Origin: Candidatus Tectimicrobiota bacterium
GTDB lineage: Bacteria > Tectomicrobia > Entotheonellia > Entotheonellales > Entotheonellaceae
Assembly (NCBI GenBank): GCA_026005175.1
Contig: BPKO01000002.1
Coordinates: 156,501-220,500 of the forward strand
DNA: 64,000 bases
Direction of reading: 5' to 3'
Under the pieces are notes generated by a model. It ran no database searches, was not told the origin of the DNA, and was given only the letters and a program-made list of their open reading frames with translations. The translations under genes and the position numbers were made by a program. Shown one piece after another: positions 27,019 through 36,246 of this stretch. The stretch's first letter is position 1. Each line of letters starts with the position of its first letter.

Positions 27019-28053
27019 ATGGGAGAGGCCGAGCGCTTGCCGACAGTGCCTTCTCTAGGCGTGGCAGTGGTGGGGCTGGGGGTAGGGGAGGCGCACGCCG
27101 AGGCCTACGTGCAGAGCGGTTGCTGCCGGCTGCGCTGGGTGTACGACCTTGATGCTGCGCGCATGCAGCAAGTCGTCGCCCGGCTGCGTCAGGGGACTCC
27201 GGCCAGCAGCCTGCAGGACATCCTGGCCGATCCGCAGGTGGACCTGGTGTCGATTGCCTCCTACGACGACGCCCACAGCGCCCAGGTGCTGGCGGCGCTG
27301 TCGGCCGGCAAGCACGTCTTTGTGGAAAAGCCGCTGTGCCGCTCGCTGCGCGAGCTGCAGGCCATCAAGCGCGCCTGGCAGGAACACGGCTACCGCTTGC
27401 TGCGCTGCAACCTGGTACTGCGCGCTGCCCCCCTATACCGGTGGCTCAAGCAGGCCATTGCCGCCGGCGAGCTGGGGGAGATCTATGCCTTTGACGGCGA
27501 TTATCTCTACGGCCGCCTGCACAAGCTCACCCAGGGCTGGCGCCGGGACGTGCGCGCTTACTCGGTGATGCAGGGCGGCGGCATCCACCTGGTGGACCTC
27601 ATGCTCTGGCTGACGGGCCAGAGGCCGCAGCGCGTCAGCGCAGTGGGCAACCGCCTGTGCACGCGCCACACCGCCTTTCGCTACCTCGACTACGTGGCGG
27701 CGACGTTTTGCTTTCCCTCGGGACTGGTGGGGCGCATCACCGCCAATTTTGGCTGCGTGCACCGCCACCAGCACGTGGTGCGCGTCTTTGGCACCCGCGC
27801 CACCTTTGTGTACGACGACGCCGGGGCGCGCCTGCACCGCGGCCGCGACGCGGCGCCGGCCACCTGTCCGGTGCCCCTGGCGCCGCTGCCGGCGAGCAAG
27901 GGTGCCCTCATTCCCGAGGTGGTGGCCAGCCTCCTGGCCGGTGCCGACACGCGGGCACAGACGCAGGACGACTTTGCCACCATGTGTGCCTGCCTGGCCG
28001 CCGACGAGGCGCTTGCCAGCGGGGAACCCGAGACCATTTCGTACCTTGCTTGA
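27019..28053 (+). CDS. Gfo/Idh/MocA family NAD(P)-dependent oxidoreductase
   Basis: A 344-residue protein with an N-terminal Rossmann fold (VAVVGLGVGEAHAEAYVQSG) and the family signature HVFVEKPLCRSLRELQAIKR, where EKP contains the catalytic lysine. The C-terminal part has the expected GGGIHLVDLMLWLTG substrate-binding segment. Such enzymes oxidise or reduce nucleotide sugars at C3 or C4. It stands before a DegT aminotransferase, a pairing that often makes amino-sugar intermediates. The start at 27019 follows a GGGAGAAGG site. Confidence 0.88.
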   Translation: MGEAERLPTVPSLGVAVVGLGVGEAHAEAYVQSGCCRLRWVYDLDAARMQQVVARLRQGTPASSLQDILADPQVDLVSIASYDDAHSAQVLAALSAGKHVFVEKPLCRSLRELQAIKRAWQEHGYRLLRCNLVLRAAPLYRWLKQAIAAGELGEIYAFDGDYLYGRLHKLTQGWRRDVRAYSVMQGGGIHLVDLMLWLTGQRPQRVSAVGNRLCTRHTAFRYLDYVAATFCFPSGLVGRITANFGCVHRHQHVVRVFGTRATFVYDDAGARLHRGRDAAPATCPVPLAPLPASKGALIPEVVASLLAGADTRAQTQDDFATMCACLAADEALASGEPETISYLA

Positions 28054-28066
28054 GAAGGAAACGCCC

Positions 28067-29233
28067 ATGGCCCTAGCCACCCGCCGCATTCCCTTTGCCC
28101 GCCCCTGCCTTGAAGCCGAGGACCGCCAGGCGGTGCTTGAGGTCCTGCAAGGGTCTCTCCTCACCCACGGCCCGCAGGGTGCCGCCTTTGAAGCCGAGTT
28201 TGCCGCGTTTATCGGCACCGAGGCGGCGCACTGCGTGGCGGTGAGCTCCTGCACCGCCGCCCTCCACCTGGCCTGCCTGCAGCTGGGCCTTGGCCCCGGC
28301 GACGAGGTGCTGGTGCCGGCGCAGACGCACACCGCCACCGCGCACGTGGTGGAAGTGGTGGGCGCCAGGCCGGTGTTTGTCGACTGCGATCCGGCAAGCG
28401 GCAACGTCACCGCCGAGCGCCTGGCGGCCGCGTGCACGCCCCGCACCCGGGCGGTGATCGTCGTGCACTTCATCGGCATCCCCTGCGACATGCCCGCCAT
28501 TGCCGCCTTTGCCCGCGCCCGCCGCCTGTTTCTCATCGAAGACTGCGCCACCGCCTTGGGGGCGCGGGTGCAGGGCCGGCACGTGGGGCTCTTTGGCGAC
28601 GCCGCCGCCTTTTCGTTTTATCCCGCCAAGCACCTTACCACCGGCGAGGGAGGCATGTTCGTCAGCCAGGACGCCGCGCTGGCCGCCGCCGTGCGCTACC
28701 GCCGCGCCTTTGGCGTCGACCGCAGCCACCACGAGCGTGCCCTTCCCGGCCAGTACGACGTCTTCTGCCTGGGACTCAACTACCGCCTGAGCGAGCTGCA
28801 AGCGGCGCTGGGCCGCGGCCAGCTGCGCCGCCTGCCGGCCACCCTGGCCCGCCGCCACGCCAACTACGCGCAGCTGGCCGCAGGACTGCGCGAGGTGCCC
28901 GGAGTGCGCCTGCTGGCGCCGGGACAGCCCGAAGCAGAGCACGCCGCGTACTGCGCCAGCGTGGTGCTCGAGGGACAGCTGGCGGCGCAGCGCGACGCCC
29001 TCATCGCCCGCCTCAACGCTGCCGGCGTGGGCACCAGCATTTACTATCCCCATCCCGTGCCCCGGCTGCGCTACTACCGCCAGAAGTACGGCTATGACGC
29101 GGCCCGCTTCCCGCACGCCACCACCCTCAGCGACGCCTCCCTGGCCCTGCCCGTGGGGCCCCATCTCGATGCCGAAGACGTGGCCTACCTGGTAGCCACC
29201 TTTCGCACGCTGGTAGAGGAGATGCAGCCATGA
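28067..29233 (+). CDS. DegT/DnrJ/EryC1/StrS sugar aminotransferase
   Basis: A 388-residue PLP enzyme that transaminates keto-sugars. It shows the cofactor-binding regions VAVSSCTAALHLACLQLGLG and LFLIEDCATALGA, the Schiff-base lysine in AFSFYPAKHLTTGEGGMF, and GLNYRLSELQAALG. The start at 28067 follows an AGAAGGAA site 14 bases after the previous stop, and the stop overlaps the next start. With the preceding oxidoreductase it likely installs an amino group that the GNAT protein later acetylates. Confidence 0.92.
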   Translation: MALATRRIPFARPCLEAEDRQAVLEVLQGSLLTHGPQGAAFEAEFAAFIGTEAAHCVAVSSCTAALHLACLQLGLGPGDEVLVPAQTHTATAHVVEVVGARPVFVDCDPASGNVTAERLAAACTPRTRAVIVVHFIGIPCDMPAIAAFARARRLFLIEDCATALGARVQGRHVGLFGDAAAFSFYPAKHLTTGEGGMFVSQDAALAAAVRYRRAFGVDRSHHERALPGQYDVFCLGLNYRLSELQAALGRGQLRRLPATLARRHANYAQLAAGLREVPGVRLLAPGQPEAEHAAYCASVVLEGQLAAQRDALIARLNAAGVGTSIYYPHPVPRLRYYRQKYGYDAARFPHATTLSDASLALPVGPHLDAEDVAYLVATFRTLVEEMQP

Positions 29234-30249
29234 GCGGTCTGCAGCGACGCATCGCGCTCATCGGAGGCGCCGGCTTCATCGGCCACCACCTCGCCCTGGC
29301 CCTGGCCCGCCGCGGCGCCTGCGTGGCGGTGATCGACAGCCTGCAGGTGAACAACCTGCTCACCTTTGCTTCTAGCGCCGACGACATGCCCAACCGCCAG
29401 CTCTACTTGCGCTTTGTCAGCGAGCGGCTCGACTTGCTGCGGCAAGCCGGCATCCCCGTGCAGGTGCAGGACGCCCGCGACTACCACGCCCTGTCGCGCG
29501 TCCTGACGCGCTTTGCGCCGCAGGTGATCGTGCACCTGGCCGCCGTGGCCCACGCCGGCCGCTCCAACAAAGACCCCTACAGCACCTTCGACCACAGCCT
29601 GCGCACCCTGGAAAACGCCCTCGACTGGGCCCGTGGGCAGGTGGAGCAATTCGTCTTCATCTCCTCGAGCATGGTCTACGGCCACTTCATCACGGACAAA
29701 GTGGACGAAGAGCACCCCCTCAACCCGGTGGGCATTTACGGGGCGCTGAAAGTCGCCGGGGAGAAAATCGTCATTGCCTACCACCAGGTCTTTGGCCTGC
29801 CCTACACCATCATCCGTCCTTCGGCCCTCTACGGCCCGCGCTGCGTTAGCCGGCGCGTGGGCCAGGTGTTCATCGAAAGCGCCCTGGCCGGCCAGCCCCT
29901 GGAAGTGGCCGGCGACGGCAGCGACCGGCTCGATTTTACTTACATCGACGACCTGGTGGAGGGCATCTGCCTCGCCATCGCGCAGCCGGCAGCGCGCAAC
30001 CAGATCTTCAACCTGACTTACGGCCAGGCGCGCTCGATCAACGACTTGGTGGCGGTGGTACGGCAGCACTTCCCGGCCGTGGCGGTGACGTACACGGCGC
30101 GCGATCGGCTGCAGCCGTGGCGCGGCACGCTGTGCATCGACAAGGCGGTGCGCCTGCTGGGCTACGCGCCGCGCTACCCGCTCGAGGAAGGCTTTGCCCG
30201 CTACATCGCCTGGTACAAAACGCGCGTGCCCGCTGCTGCCGGAGCCTAA
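29230..30249 (+). CDS. NAD-dependent sugar epimerase/dehydratase
   Basis: A 339-residue extended short-chain dehydrogenase. It has the nucleotide motif GGAGFIGHHLA, the active-site SSSMVYG and YGALK (YxxxK), and RPSALYGPRCVSRRVGQVF. Such enzymes act on UDP- or dTDP-sugars as 4,6-dehydratases, 4-epimerases or reductases; the exact reaction cannot be read from sequence. The start overlaps the previous stop by four bases. Confidence 0.9.
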   Translation: MSGLQRRIALIGGAGFIGHHLALALARRGACVAVIDSLQVNNLLTFASSADDMPNRQLYLRFVSERLDLLRQAGIPVQVQDARDYHALSRVLTRFAPQVIVHLAAVAHAGRSNKDPYSTFDHSLRTLENALDWARGQVEQFVFISSSMVYGHFITDKVDEEHPLNPVGIYGALKVAGEKIVIAYHQVFGLPYTIIRPSALYGPRCVSRRVGQVFIESALAGQPLEVAGDGSDRLDFTYIDDLVEGICLAIAQPAARNQIFNLTYGQARSINDLVAVVRQHFPAVAVTYTARDRLQPWRGTLCIDKAVRLLGYAPRYPLEEGFARYIAWYKTRVPAAAGA

Positions 30250-30253
30250 CGCC

Positions 30254-30985
30254 GTGGCGCTGCACCCCGATCCGTGGCTCTCTGCCGTACTGGCGCGGCC
30301 GGTGTTTGCCGTGACGCTGCCGCCGGCGGCCAGCGAAGCGCAGCTGGCCGCTCGCTGCCGGCAGCTCGAGCAGCACGCCCGGCAGCAGGCCGCGGCGCTT
30401 TACTTTGCCAAAGTGGACACCACCGCCGTGGCCGCGGTGCGCGCCCTCAGCCGCCTGGGGTTTTTCGTCGTCGACGTCAACCTGACCCTGGCCGTTACCC
30501 GCGAGCGCTGGCTCCACCTGCCGGCCGATGGCGGCTGCGTGGTGCAGGAGGCCGCTGCCGAGCACCACGCAGCGCTGCTCCACATCGCCGAGACCTGCTT
30601 TCGCTACTCCCGCTTCCATCTCGACCCGCTGCTGCCGCCGGCGCTGGCCCACCGCCTCAAGCGCTGCTGGGTGCAGAGCTACTGCGAGGGGAAGCGGGGC
30701 GAGCGGCTGTTCGTGGCCCTGGCGGCGGGGCAGCCGGTGGGCTTCCTGGCAGCGCTGCGCGCTGCCCCGCACACCGGCGTCATCGACTTGGTGGGCGTGC
30801 ACCCGGCGCACCAGCGCCGCGGCGTGGGCCAGGCCCTGGTGCGCCATGCCCTGGCGTACTACCGCGACACCTGCAGCGAGGTGCAGGTGGGGACGCAGGC
30901 GGCCAACATCCCGTCGGTGCGCCTCTATGAGCGCCTCGGCTTTACCCTGGTGCGCTCGGCGTACGTCATGCACTGGCACGTCTAG
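30254..30985 (+). CDS. GNAT family N-acetyltransferase
   Basis: A 243-residue protein whose C-terminal half is a GNAT fold: IDLVGVHPAHQRRGVGQALV contains the acetyl-CoA pyrophosphate-binding QRRGVG motif, followed by NIPSVRLYERLGFTLVRSAY. The layout resembles dTDP-fucosamine acetyltransferase (WecD) and PseH-type enzymes, which acetylate the amino group of nucleotide amino-sugars. I chose the GTG at 30254 with a GGAG site upstream; it follows the previous stop by four bases. Confidence 0.8.
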   Translation: MALHPDPWLSAVLARPVFAVTLPPAASEAQLAARCRQLEQHARQQAAALYFAKVDTTAVAAVRALSRLGFFVVDVNLTLAVTRERWLHLPADGGCVVQEAAAEHHAALLHIAETCFRYSRFHLDPLLPPALAHRLKRCWVQSYCEGKRGERLFVALAAGQPVGFLAALRAAPHTGVIDLVGVHPAHQRRGVGQALVRHALAYYRDTCSEVQVGTQAANIPSVRLYERLGFTLVRSAYVMHWHV

Positions 30986-30998
30986 AGGGAGGAAGGCG

Positions 30999-32024
30999 AT
31001 GCGGATTGGCAGGCACTGTCTTGGCGAGCGGGTGCTCCTTGTGGCCGAAATCGGCAACAACCACGAAGGCGACTTCACCCTGGCCCGGCGCCTGGTGGAG
31101 GCCGCTGCCGCCTGCGGCGTCGATGCCGTGAAGTTTCAGACCTTCCGCACCGAGCACTTCGTGAGCCGAACCGACGCGGCGCGCTTTGAGCGGCTCAAGG
31201 CCTTCGAGCTTTCTCCTGACGACTTTGCCCGCCTTGCCGAGCTGGCGCACGCCCTGGGCCTGCTCTTTATCTCAACGCCGCTTGATCTGGGCAGCGCCGA
31301 GGTGCTTGAGCCCCTCGTCGATGCCTACAAAATCGCCTCCGGCGACATTACTTTCTACCCGCTCATCGCGCGCGTGGTGCGCAGCGGCAAGCCGGTCATC
31401 CTCTCCACCGGCGCCAGCGACTGGCCGCAAGTCGCGCGCACCGTGGGCTTTGTGCGCCGCCTGTGGCGGCGCTACCGCCTAGCACCGCAGCTGGCGGTGC
31501 TGCACTGCGTGAGCAGCTACCCGGTGCCGCCGGCGCAGGCCAACCTGCGCGCCATTGCCACGCTGGCGGCGCGCCTGCGGCCGCCCCTCGTGGTGGGCTA
31601 CTCCGACCACACCCTGGGCCTTGACGCCGCGCTGCTGGCCGTGGCCCTGGGGGCGCGCCTCATCGAGAAGCACTTTACCCTCGACAAGCAGTTTTCCGAC
31701 TTTCGCGACCACCACCTGGCGGCCGACCCGCCCGAGATGCGCGAGTTAGTAAAGCGCCTGCGCCAGGCCGAGGCACTGCTAGGGACGGGAGAGAAAACCG
31801 TGCAGCCGGCCGAAGCGGCGATGGTGGGCGCCATCCGGCGCTCCATCGTGGCGGCCGCCGACTTGCCGCCGGGGCACCGGCTCACCTGGGCCGACCTGAG
31901 CTGGACGCGACCGGCTGGCGGTTTGCCCCCCGGCGAGGAGCGGCGCCTGCTGGGCAAGGTGCTGCGCCGCCCCGTGCGCCAGGGCGAGCCGCTGCGAGAA
32001 ACCGACGTCGGGCAAGTGGCCTGA
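30999..32024 (+). CDS. NeuB/SpsE-type nonulosonic acid synthase
   Basis: A 341-residue enzyme that condenses phosphoenolpyruvate with a six-carbon amino-sugar to give a nine-carbon acidic sugar (sialic, legionaminic or pseudaminic type). Motifs: VAEIGNNHEGD, AVKFQTF, KIASGDITFYPLI, STGASDW, HCVSSYPVPP, GYSDHTLGLD and EKHFTLDK, then a C-terminal SAF (antifreeze-like) domain ending LRETDVGQVA. A GGAGGAAGG site precedes the ATG at 30999. It is the best indicator that the operon makes a nonulosonic-acid-like sugar for flagellin. Confidence 0.92.
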   Translation: MRIGRHCLGERVLLVAEIGNNHEGDFTLARRLVEAAAACGVDAVKFQTFRTEHFVSRTDAARFERLKAFELSPDDFARLAELAHALGLLFISTPLDLGSAEVLEPLVDAYKIASGDITFYPLIARVVRSGKPVILSTGASDWPQVARTVGFVRRLWRRYRLAPQLAVLHCVSSYPVPPAQANLRAIATLAARLRPPLVVGYSDHTLGLDAALLAVALGARLIEKHFTLDKQFSDFRDHHLAADPPEMRELVKRLRQAEALLGTGEKTVQPAEAAMVGAIRRSIVAAADLPPGHRLTWADLSWTRPAGGLPPGEERRLLGKVLRRPVRQGEPLRETDVGQVA

Positions 32025-32034
32025 GAGGGACGCC

Positions 32035-33870
32035 ATGTGCGGTATTGCCGGGTACATTGGCCCTGACTGCCTGCCGCCTGCGCGGCTGCAAGCCTGCCTG
32101 CGCCTGATGCGCCGCCGCGGCCCTGACCACCAGGCCTGCCGCCACTGGCGTACGCGCCACGGGCAGCACGTCTACTTGCTGCACAGCCGGCTGCGCATCA
32201 TCGACCTCGACGACCGCGCCAACCAGCCCATGCGCCTGGGCCGCAAGTGGCTGATCTACAACGGCGAGCTCTACAACTACCTGGAACTGCGCCCGCTGCT
32301 GGCTGCGCGGGGCTACCGCTTCACCACCCACAGCGATACCGAGGTCTTCCTGGCTGCCCTGGACAGCTGGGGCTGGCAAGAAGGCCTGGAGCACTGCGAG
32401 GGCATGTGGGCGTTTGCCCTTTACGACGAGGACAGCGAGACCCTCACCCTGGGGCGCGACCGCTTTGGCGAAAAGCCCCTTTACCTCTTGCGCCACGGCG
32501 GCGGGCTCTACTTTGGCTCGGAGGTCAAGTTCCTCCAAGCCCTCTGCGGCCACCGCCTGCGCCCCAACCTCACCCACCTCTACCGCTACCTGGTCAACGG
32601 CTACAAGGCCCTGTACAAGACCCCGCAGACGTTTTTCCACGGCGTCGAGGCCCTGCCCAGCGCCACCTTGCTGCACCGCACCGCCGATGGCCAGGAAACG
32701 CCGCAGCGCTACTGGCAGCCGGCTTATCGCCCCGACGAGGCGCTGTCGTACGCAGATGCCGTAGCGGGGGTGCGCGAGCGGCTGCTGCGCACTGTCGAGC
32801 TGCGGCTGCGCGCCGACGTGCCCCTGGCCTTTTGCATGAGCGGCGGCGTGGACTCCAACGCCCTCATCAGCATCGCCAAGCGCGTCTTTGGCTATGACGT
32901 GCACGGCTTTACCATCGTCAACACCGACGCGCGCTACGACGAGCAGGCCCTCGTGGCGCACGTGGTTGGCGAGCTGGGCCTTCGCCACACCGCCGTCCCC
33001 TTGCAAACCGCCGACTTCCTGCCGCGCCTGCGCACTTTGGTGCGCCAGCACGACGCTCCCGTTTACACCCTCGCTTACTACACCCACTGGCTGCTCATGG
33101 AGCAGGTGGCCGCCGCCGGCTACCGCATTGCGGTAAGCGGCACGGGAGCCGACGAGCTCTTCAGCGGCTACTACGACCACCACCTGGCCTACCTCTACGA
33201 AGTCCACGACGAGCCCGCCCTCTACGCCGCGGCGCGCCGCGCCTGGGAAGAGCAGGTGCGGCCGTGGGTGCGCAACCCTTACCTGCGCAACCCCGACCTC
33301 TTTCTCGAAGATCCTGGCTTTCGCGACCATCTCTACTTCCAGGCCGAGGCCTTTGCCGGCTACTTGGTTCGCCCCTGGCACGAACCGTTTCAGGAGCAGC
33401 GCTTTACTTCTTGTTTGCTGCGCAACCGCATGCTCAACGAGCTTTTTTACGAGGCAGTGCCCGTCATCTTGCACGAGGACGACCTCAACGCCATGTACTT
33501 CTCACTGGAAAACCGCTCCCCGTACCTCGACCGCTCGCTCTTTGACTTCTGCTTTTGCATTCCCACCCGCTACCTCATCCGCCAGGGGCGGGCCAAGGCG
33601 GTGCTGCGCGACGCCGTACGCGGCATCGTGCCGCAGCCGGTGCTCGACAACCCGCGCAAGGTGGGCTTTAACGCCCCCATCCACGCCTTGCTCGACGTGC
33701 GCGACCCGGCGGTGCGCGCCGCCCTCCTCGACGACAGCCCCATCTTCGAGCACGTGCGCCGCGACCGCATCGCGGCGCTGCTGGATAAGCCCTATTTGCC
33801 CAACAGCGAGAGCAAGTTTCTCTTTTCTTTTCTCGCCAGCAAGCTGTTTCTGGAGGAGGTTGCCGCGTGA
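32035..33870 (+). CDS. Asparagine-synthase-like glutamine amidotransferase
   Basis: A 611-residue AsnB-family protein. The N-terminal class II glutaminase starts MCGIAGYIGP, so the Cys nucleophile is present. The C-terminal synthase domain has the ATP PP-loop CMSGGVDSNALISIAK and GTGADELFSGYYDHHL. In sugar clusters such proteins transfer glutamine-derived nitrogen to carboxyl groups rather than making asparagine. Its location four bases inside the next gene, a WbpG/PseA-type amidotransferase without HisH or HisF partners, suggests it might help supply ammonia or amidate the sugar. That is inference. Confidence 0.9.
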   Translation: MCGIAGYIGPDCLPPARLQACLRLMRRRGPDHQACRHWRTRHGQHVYLLHSRLRIIDLDDRANQPMRLGRKWLIYNGELYNYLELRPLLAARGYRFTTHSDTEVFLAALDSWGWQEGLEHCEGMWAFALYDEDSETLTLGRDRFGEKPLYLLRHGGGLYFGSEVKFLQALCGHRLRPNLTHLYRYLVNGYKALYKTPQTFFHGVEALPSATLLHRTADGQETPQRYWQPAYRPDEALSYADAVAGVRERLLRTVELRLRADVPLAFCMSGGVDSNALISIAKRVFGYDVHGFTIVNTDARYDEQALVAHVVGELGLRHTAVPLQTADFLPRLRTLVRQHDAPVYTLAYYTHWLLMEQVAAAGYRIAVSGTGADELFSGYYDHHLAYLYEVHDEPALYAAARRAWEEQVRPWVRNPYLRNPDLFLEDPGFRDHLYFQAEAFAGYLVRPWHEPFQEQRFTSCLLRNRMLNELFYEAVPVILHEDDLNAMYFSLENRSPYLDRSLFDFCFCIPTRYLIRQGRAKAVLRDAVRGIVPQPVLDNPRKVGFNAPIHALLDVRDPAVRAALLDDSPIFEHVRRDRIAALLDKPYLPNSESKFLFSFLASKLFLEEVAA

Positions 33871-34985
33871 GGTACTGCTGCCGCTGCATCCTGCCCGAAA
33901 CCAGACCCCACCTTCGGTTCGACGCCCGCGGCGTGTGCAACGCCTGCACCGCCCACGAGCTCAAGGGGCGCATCGACTGGCAAGCGCGCGAGCGCGCCTT
34001 CCGCGAGGTGGTGCAGCACGCCAAGGCGCGCCGCAAGCGCTACGACTGCGTCATTCCAGTCAGCGGAGGCAAAGACAGCACCTGGCAGGTGGTCACCTGC
34101 CTGCGCTACGGGCTGCATCCCCTGGCGGTGACGTGGAAGTCGCCGGCGCGCACCGAGCTGGGAGCGCGCAACCTGGCCAACCTGGTCAGCCTGGGGGTGG
34201 ACCACCTCGACTTTCAGGTCAACCCGCGGGTAGAAAAAACCTTCATGTACCAGGCCTTTGTGCGCTGCGGCGACCCCGCCATCCCCATGCACCTGGCCCT
34301 CTTTAACCTCCCCTTGCGGATTGCCGTGGCCTTTGACATCCCCCTGGTGGTGTGGGGGGAGAACTCGGCCTTCGAGTACGGCGGCCGCGAAGAGGAGCGC
34401 TACGGCTTTCGCCTCGACGGCCACTGGATCCGCACTTACGGGGCCACCCACGGCACCACGGCGCAGGACTGGGTCTCGGAGGCGCTGTCGCCACAAGACC
34501 TCACCCCCTATACGGGGCCCAGCGACGAGGAGCTGGCGCGCCACGGCGTGCTGGCCATCTTTCTGGGCTACTACTTCCCCTGGGATCCCGCCGCTACCCT
34601 GGCGGTGGCACAAGCCCACGGCTTTACGCCGCGCGCCGAGGGGCCCAAGACGGGCTACTATGCCTACGCCGACATCGACGACGACTTTATCTCCATCCAC
34701 CACTACCTCAAGTGGTACAAGTTTGGCTTCACGCGCACCTTCGACAACCTGTCGCTCGAGATCCGCCACGGGCGCCTGAGCCGCGAGCAGGCCCTGGCCA
34801 TCCTGCGCCAGCGTGGCGAGGAGATCCCGCACGACGATATCGCCCGCTTCTGCGCCTATGTGGGGATCCGCCCGGAAGCGTTCTGGGCCATTGCCGAGCG
34901 CTTCCGCAACCGCGACATCTGGGTGTACGAAGACGGCGTGTGGAAAATCAAGGACTTTCTCATTCCGGACTGGCCCTGGCGATGA
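33867..34985 (+). CDS. N-acetyl sugar amidotransferase (WbpG/PseA type)
   Basis: A 372-residue PP-loop enzyme that turns an acetamido group into an acetamidino group on lipopolysaccharide or flagellin sugars. It has an N-terminal zinc-like cluster (CCRCILPETRPHLRFDARG, VCNACTAHE), the ATP motif IPVSGGKDSTWQVVTCLRYG and the family segments NLVSLGVDHLDFQV and VVWGENSAFEYGG. In Pseudomonas and Campylobacter the partner genes are hisH/hisF-like; none is seen here. The start overlaps the previous stop by four bases. Confidence 0.9.
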   Translation: MRYCCRCILPETRPHLRFDARGVCNACTAHELKGRIDWQARERAFREVVQHAKARRKRYDCVIPVSGGKDSTWQVVTCLRYGLHPLAVTWKSPARTELGARNLANLVSLGVDHLDFQVNPRVEKTFMYQAFVRCGDPAIPMHLALFNLPLRIAVAFDIPLVVWGENSAFEYGGREEERYGFRLDGHWIRTYGATHGTTAQDWVSEALSPQDLTPYTGPSDEELARHGVLAIFLGYYFPWDPAATLAVAQAHGFTPRAEGPKTGYYAYADIDDDFISIHHYLKWYKFGFTRTFDNLSLEIRHGRLSREQALAILRQRGEEIPHDDIARFCAYVGIRPEAFWAIAERFRNRDIWVYEDGVWKIKDFLIPDWPWR

Positions 34986-35365
34986 ACGTCTACCCGCTTG
35001 ATCCCCCACGCCTGTTCCGCGTGGGCTTCGAAACACCGGTGCTGCTCAAAGACTGCGCCCGCCTCGCCCTGGCACCCGACGAGCAGGTGACGTTTATTAC
35101 CGAAAGCGGCAAAGAGTACGACGTGGTGCGCAAGGACTGGGGGTTTTACGCCACCCCCTCGCTCAACGGCCGCCTGCTGCAGTTCGGGCTGCACGCCGCC
35201 CTGGTGGCCAACCGCCAGGGGCGGTTTTACCTGGTGCTGGTAGAACGCGAGCAGGAAGCCGCCTTCTGGCGCTATCTGGCGCAGGAGAGACTCCAGCTGG
35301 TGAGCTGGCTGGACAGCACCGCGGCGTTGGCCCGGCTGGCGCGCCGCCTTTGGGAGGCCAGGTGA
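34982..35365 (+). CDS. Conserved hypothetical protein of the sugar operon
   Basis: A 127-residue cytoplasmic-looking protein (LFRVGFETPVLLKDCARLAL, FITESGKEYDVVRKDWGFYA). There is no signal peptide, membrane helix or motif I can name. It starts in an ATGA overlap with the amidotransferase and ends in a TGATG overlap with a methyltransferase. Translational coupling on both sides makes it a real gene. It may be a small partner of the amidotransferase, but this is only position-based. Confidence 0.7.
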   Translation: MNVYPLDPPRLFRVGFETPVLLKDCARLALAPDEQVTFITESGKEYDVVRKDWGFYATPSLNGRLLQFGLHAALVANRQGRFYLVLVEREQEAAFWRYLAQERLQLVSWLDSTAALARLARRLWEAR

Positions 35366-36246
35366 TGGCCGGTCCGCTTCACTGCCCCTGCCAGGGGGCG
35401 TGGCTGGCGCCGCTGTTTGTCTACACGGCGCCACCCGCGGGAGAGACCCGCTTTGCTCCTCCGTCGGCGCCTTACCGCCGCACCGTGTGGCGCTGCCGCC
35501 TGTGTGGCCACTGCGTGTCGCAGCACGCCATGGACCCGGCAGCCCTTTACGCCGGGGCCTACGTGGAGGCCACCTACGGCGACGAGGGCCTGCGCCGCGC
35601 CTTCGCGCGCATCGTCTCCCTGCCGCCGGCGCGCTCGGACAACGCCGGGCGGGTGCGCCGCCTGCTGGCCTTTGCCGCCGCCCACTTTGGCCCTGCCGCG
35701 CCGCCGCCCACCCTGCTCGACGTGGGCTCGGGCCTTGGCGTCTTCGTGCACGCCATGCGCGCTGCCGGCTGGCGCTGCACCGCCCTCGACCCCGATCCCC
35801 GCGCCGTGCGCCACGCCCGCGACGTGGTGGGGGTGGCGGCCGTCTGCGGCGATTTCCTCCAGGTGCGCGACCTGGGGCGCTTCGACGTCGTCACCTTTAA
35901 CAAAGTCCTCGAGCACGTGGCCGATCCCGTCGCCATGCTGGCCAAGAGCGCCTGTCACCTTCAGCCGGGCGGCTTTGTCTACGTCGAGGTGCCCGACGCC
36001 GACGCCGCGCGGCGCGAAGGACCCGAGCGGGAAGAATTCTTCATCGAGCACCTGCACGTTTTCAGCGCCGCCTCGCTGGCCTTGCTGGCGCAGCGTGCCG
36101 GCTTCTGGGTGCGCCAGCTGGCGCGGCTGCACGAGCCAAGCGGCAAGTACACCCTCTATGCCTTTCTTACCCCTGAGGCCGAGCAGGAGACCGCCCATGC
36201 TGGATGTTGCCAATCCCCTGTGGAACCCGTGGGCCCACGCCAGTGA
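35365..36246 (+). CDS. SAM-dependent methyltransferase with N-terminal zinc ribbon
   Basis: A 293-residue class I methyltransferase. The N-terminal cysteines (CPC, then CRLCGHC) resemble the zinc-binding part of sugar C-methyltransferases. The SAM site is PTLLDVGSGLGVFVHAMRAA and LDPDPRAVRHARDVV, with FNKVLEHVADPVAML at the acidic loop. A GTG at 35362 directly before the ATG could be used instead. The last 50 bases overlap the next gene. Likely to methylate a sugar of this pathway. Confidence 0.82.
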   Translation: MAGPLHCPCQGAWLAPLFVYTAPPAGETRFAPPSAPYRRTVWRCRLCGHCVSQHAMDPAALYAGAYVEATYGDEGLRRAFARIVSLPPARSDNAGRVRRLLAFAAAHFGPAAPPPTLLDVGSGLGVFVHAMRAAGWRCTALDPDPRAVRHARDVVGVAAVCGDFLQVRDLGRFDVVTFNKVLEHVADPVAMLAKSACHLQPGGFVYVEVPDADAARREGPEREEFFIEHLHVFSAASLALLAQRAGFWVRQLARLHEPSGKYTLYAFLTPEAEQETAHAGCCQSPVEPVGPRQ